Positions 63,276 through 64,000 of a stretch of 64,000 nucleotides of DNA are shown here, piece after piece. Each line of letters begins with the position of its first letter. The stretch's first letter is position 1. A program made the position numbers and the translations under genes. The DNA is from Allobosea sp. LC85 (GTDB taxonomy: Bacteria > Pseudomonadota > Alphaproteobacteria > Rhizobiales > Beijerinckiaceae). The DNA lies in assembly GCF_000735605.1 (NCBI RefSeq), contig NZ_JPKG01000024.1, forward strand, positions 1-64,000, in the 5' to 3' direction. Below the pieces are notes generated by a model. It had not been told where the DNA came from, ran no database searches, and was given only the letters and a program-made list of their open reading frames with translations.

Positions 63276-63351
63276 CACCGCCCCCGTTTCCGATCATGGT
63301 GGAGATGAGGCCGCCAGCGAGCGAACAAACACTCACGGCGGCCTTCTCCGC

Positions 63352-64000
63352 TCATCCGGCGGCCGGAGGGGTGCCGTGCGTGTGGAAGCTCTCGATCGTC
63401 TTCAGCCCCCACGCCTGGCCCTTCTTCCGCTCGGCTTCGGTCCACGTCACCGTCTGCCAGTCCGGATCGAGAATGAGGCGCGCACCGGCATTGGCGATCT
63501 CGATGCGGTTGCCGGCAGGCTCGTAGACATAGAGGAAGAAGGTCTGCTGAACCGCGTGCTTATGTGGCCCGGTCTCGATGTGAATGCCGTTCTCGAGAAA
63601 GATGTCGGCGGCTTCGAGAATATGTTCGCGCTGGTCGGCCGCGTAGGTGAGGTGGTGGAAGCGCCCGAGGGCCGCGGTGTGGTCGCGCGTATAGGCGATA
63701 TCGTAGCTCTTGTTGTTGACGGTGAACCAGCAGCCGCCGACCTCGCCGGAATCGAGCACGATCTGTTCCGTGATGCGGCTGCCCAGGGCCCTCGGCATGA
63801 AATCGCGGATCACCGCGACGTCCTGCGCCAGAAGATTGAGATGGTCGAGACGGCGGACAGCGCAGCCGCGGCCGTGGTTGCGTTGCGCCTGGTTCTTCAG
63901 CGCCGGCTGTTCATGTGGCGGCGCGGCATATTTGTTGGTGTCGAAATAGATCTCGAACACATGATTGTCGGGATCGCGGAAGCGGTAGGCTCGGCCATGG
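63352..64000 (-). CDS. Extradiol (catechol 2,3-) dioxygenase-like VOC protein, 5' end outside window
   Basis: The frame is open past the right edge of the window, so the N-terminal part is missing. The visible 215 codons hold the type I extradiol dioxygenase end: FRDPDNHVFEIYFDTNKYA, then the catalytic C-terminal domain with metal ligands His in RRLDHLNLL, His in GRFHHLTYAA and Glu in GNRIEIANAG. The family cleaves catechols next to the diol using Fe(II). Convergent with the iron operon. Confidence 0.85.
   Translation of the reverse strand, partial: HGRAYRFRDPDNHVFEIYFDTNKYAAPPHEQPALKNQAQRNHGRGCAVRRLDHLNLLAQDVAVIRDFMPRALGSRITEQIVLDSGEVGGCWFTVNNKSYDIAYTRDHTAALGRFHHLTYAADQREHILEAADIFLENGIHIETGPHKHAVQQTFFLYVYEPAGNRIEIANAGARLILDPDWQTVTWTEAERKKGQAWGLKTIESFHTHGTPPAAG

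Overview
The window is GC-rich DNA from an alphaproteobacterium, most likely of the order Hyphomicrobiales (a Bosea- or Methylobacterium-like soil or plant-associated heterotroph). This rests on the gene families and on strong GC bias at third codon positions; no rRNA or other marker gene is present to fix the genus. I see no tRNA, rRNA, CRISPR array, prophage or plasmid origin. It reads as chromosomal accessory metabolism: ABC uptake systems with the catabolic enzymes and regulators that serve them, plus one insertion sequence and a dispersed palindromic repeat.

1-29 kb. An IS630-family element with a frameshifted transposase fills the left edge and sits in the end of a dispersed repeat. Then come a methyltransferase/glycosyltransferase pair, a Fsr-type MFS exporter, a small secreted protein, an ECF sigma / anti-sigma / secreted subtilase operon, a gamma-glutamyltransferase-like enzyme, an oligopeptide-binding protein, an amidase, an unusual potassium-channel/CAX-exchanger fusion, decayed AI-2E and lactonase genes, a class III aminotransferase with a divergent XRE-cupin regulator, and a LuxR-type regulator. 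From 20.1 to 26.4 kb an HxlR regulator faces a tight six-gene operon (isochorismatase-like, alpha/beta hydrolase, XapX, amidohydrolase, DoxX, MFS). A lipoprotein, an L,D-transpeptidase with an 18-bp tandem repeat at its stop codon, an orphan amino-acid-binding protein and a 1-Cys peroxiredoxin follow.

30-49.5 kb. A peptide-uptake operon on the minus strand (two binding proteins separated by a strong terminator, an M55 D-aminopeptidase, dppBCDF) faces a second set: argininosuccinate lyase, two paralogous class I/II aminotransferases, an M20 hydrolase, an ornithine-cyclodeaminase-family protein and a DauR/YheO-like regulator. Nearly identical 21-bp AT-rich boxes lie before dppB and before one aminotransferase, suggesting a shared regulon for uptake and breakdown of peptides, perhaps containing D-amino acids or arginine-like residues. 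Next is a three-domain kinase / M23 / aminotransferase fusion with a divergent Lrp regulator.

49.5-64 kb. Amino-acid ABC permeases, a GntR regulator, a binding protein, peptidase T and two paralogous dual-specificity-type phosphatases form a second cluster tied together by a CTGTRTACAG palindrome at two promoters; no ATPase gene is present. The window ends with a siderophore-uptake set (AraC regulator, TonB receptor, esterase, binding protein, siderophore-interacting reductase) in which permease and ATPase are missing and only a 34-codon ORF stands in their place, and with an extradiol-dioxygenase-like gene cut by the window edge.
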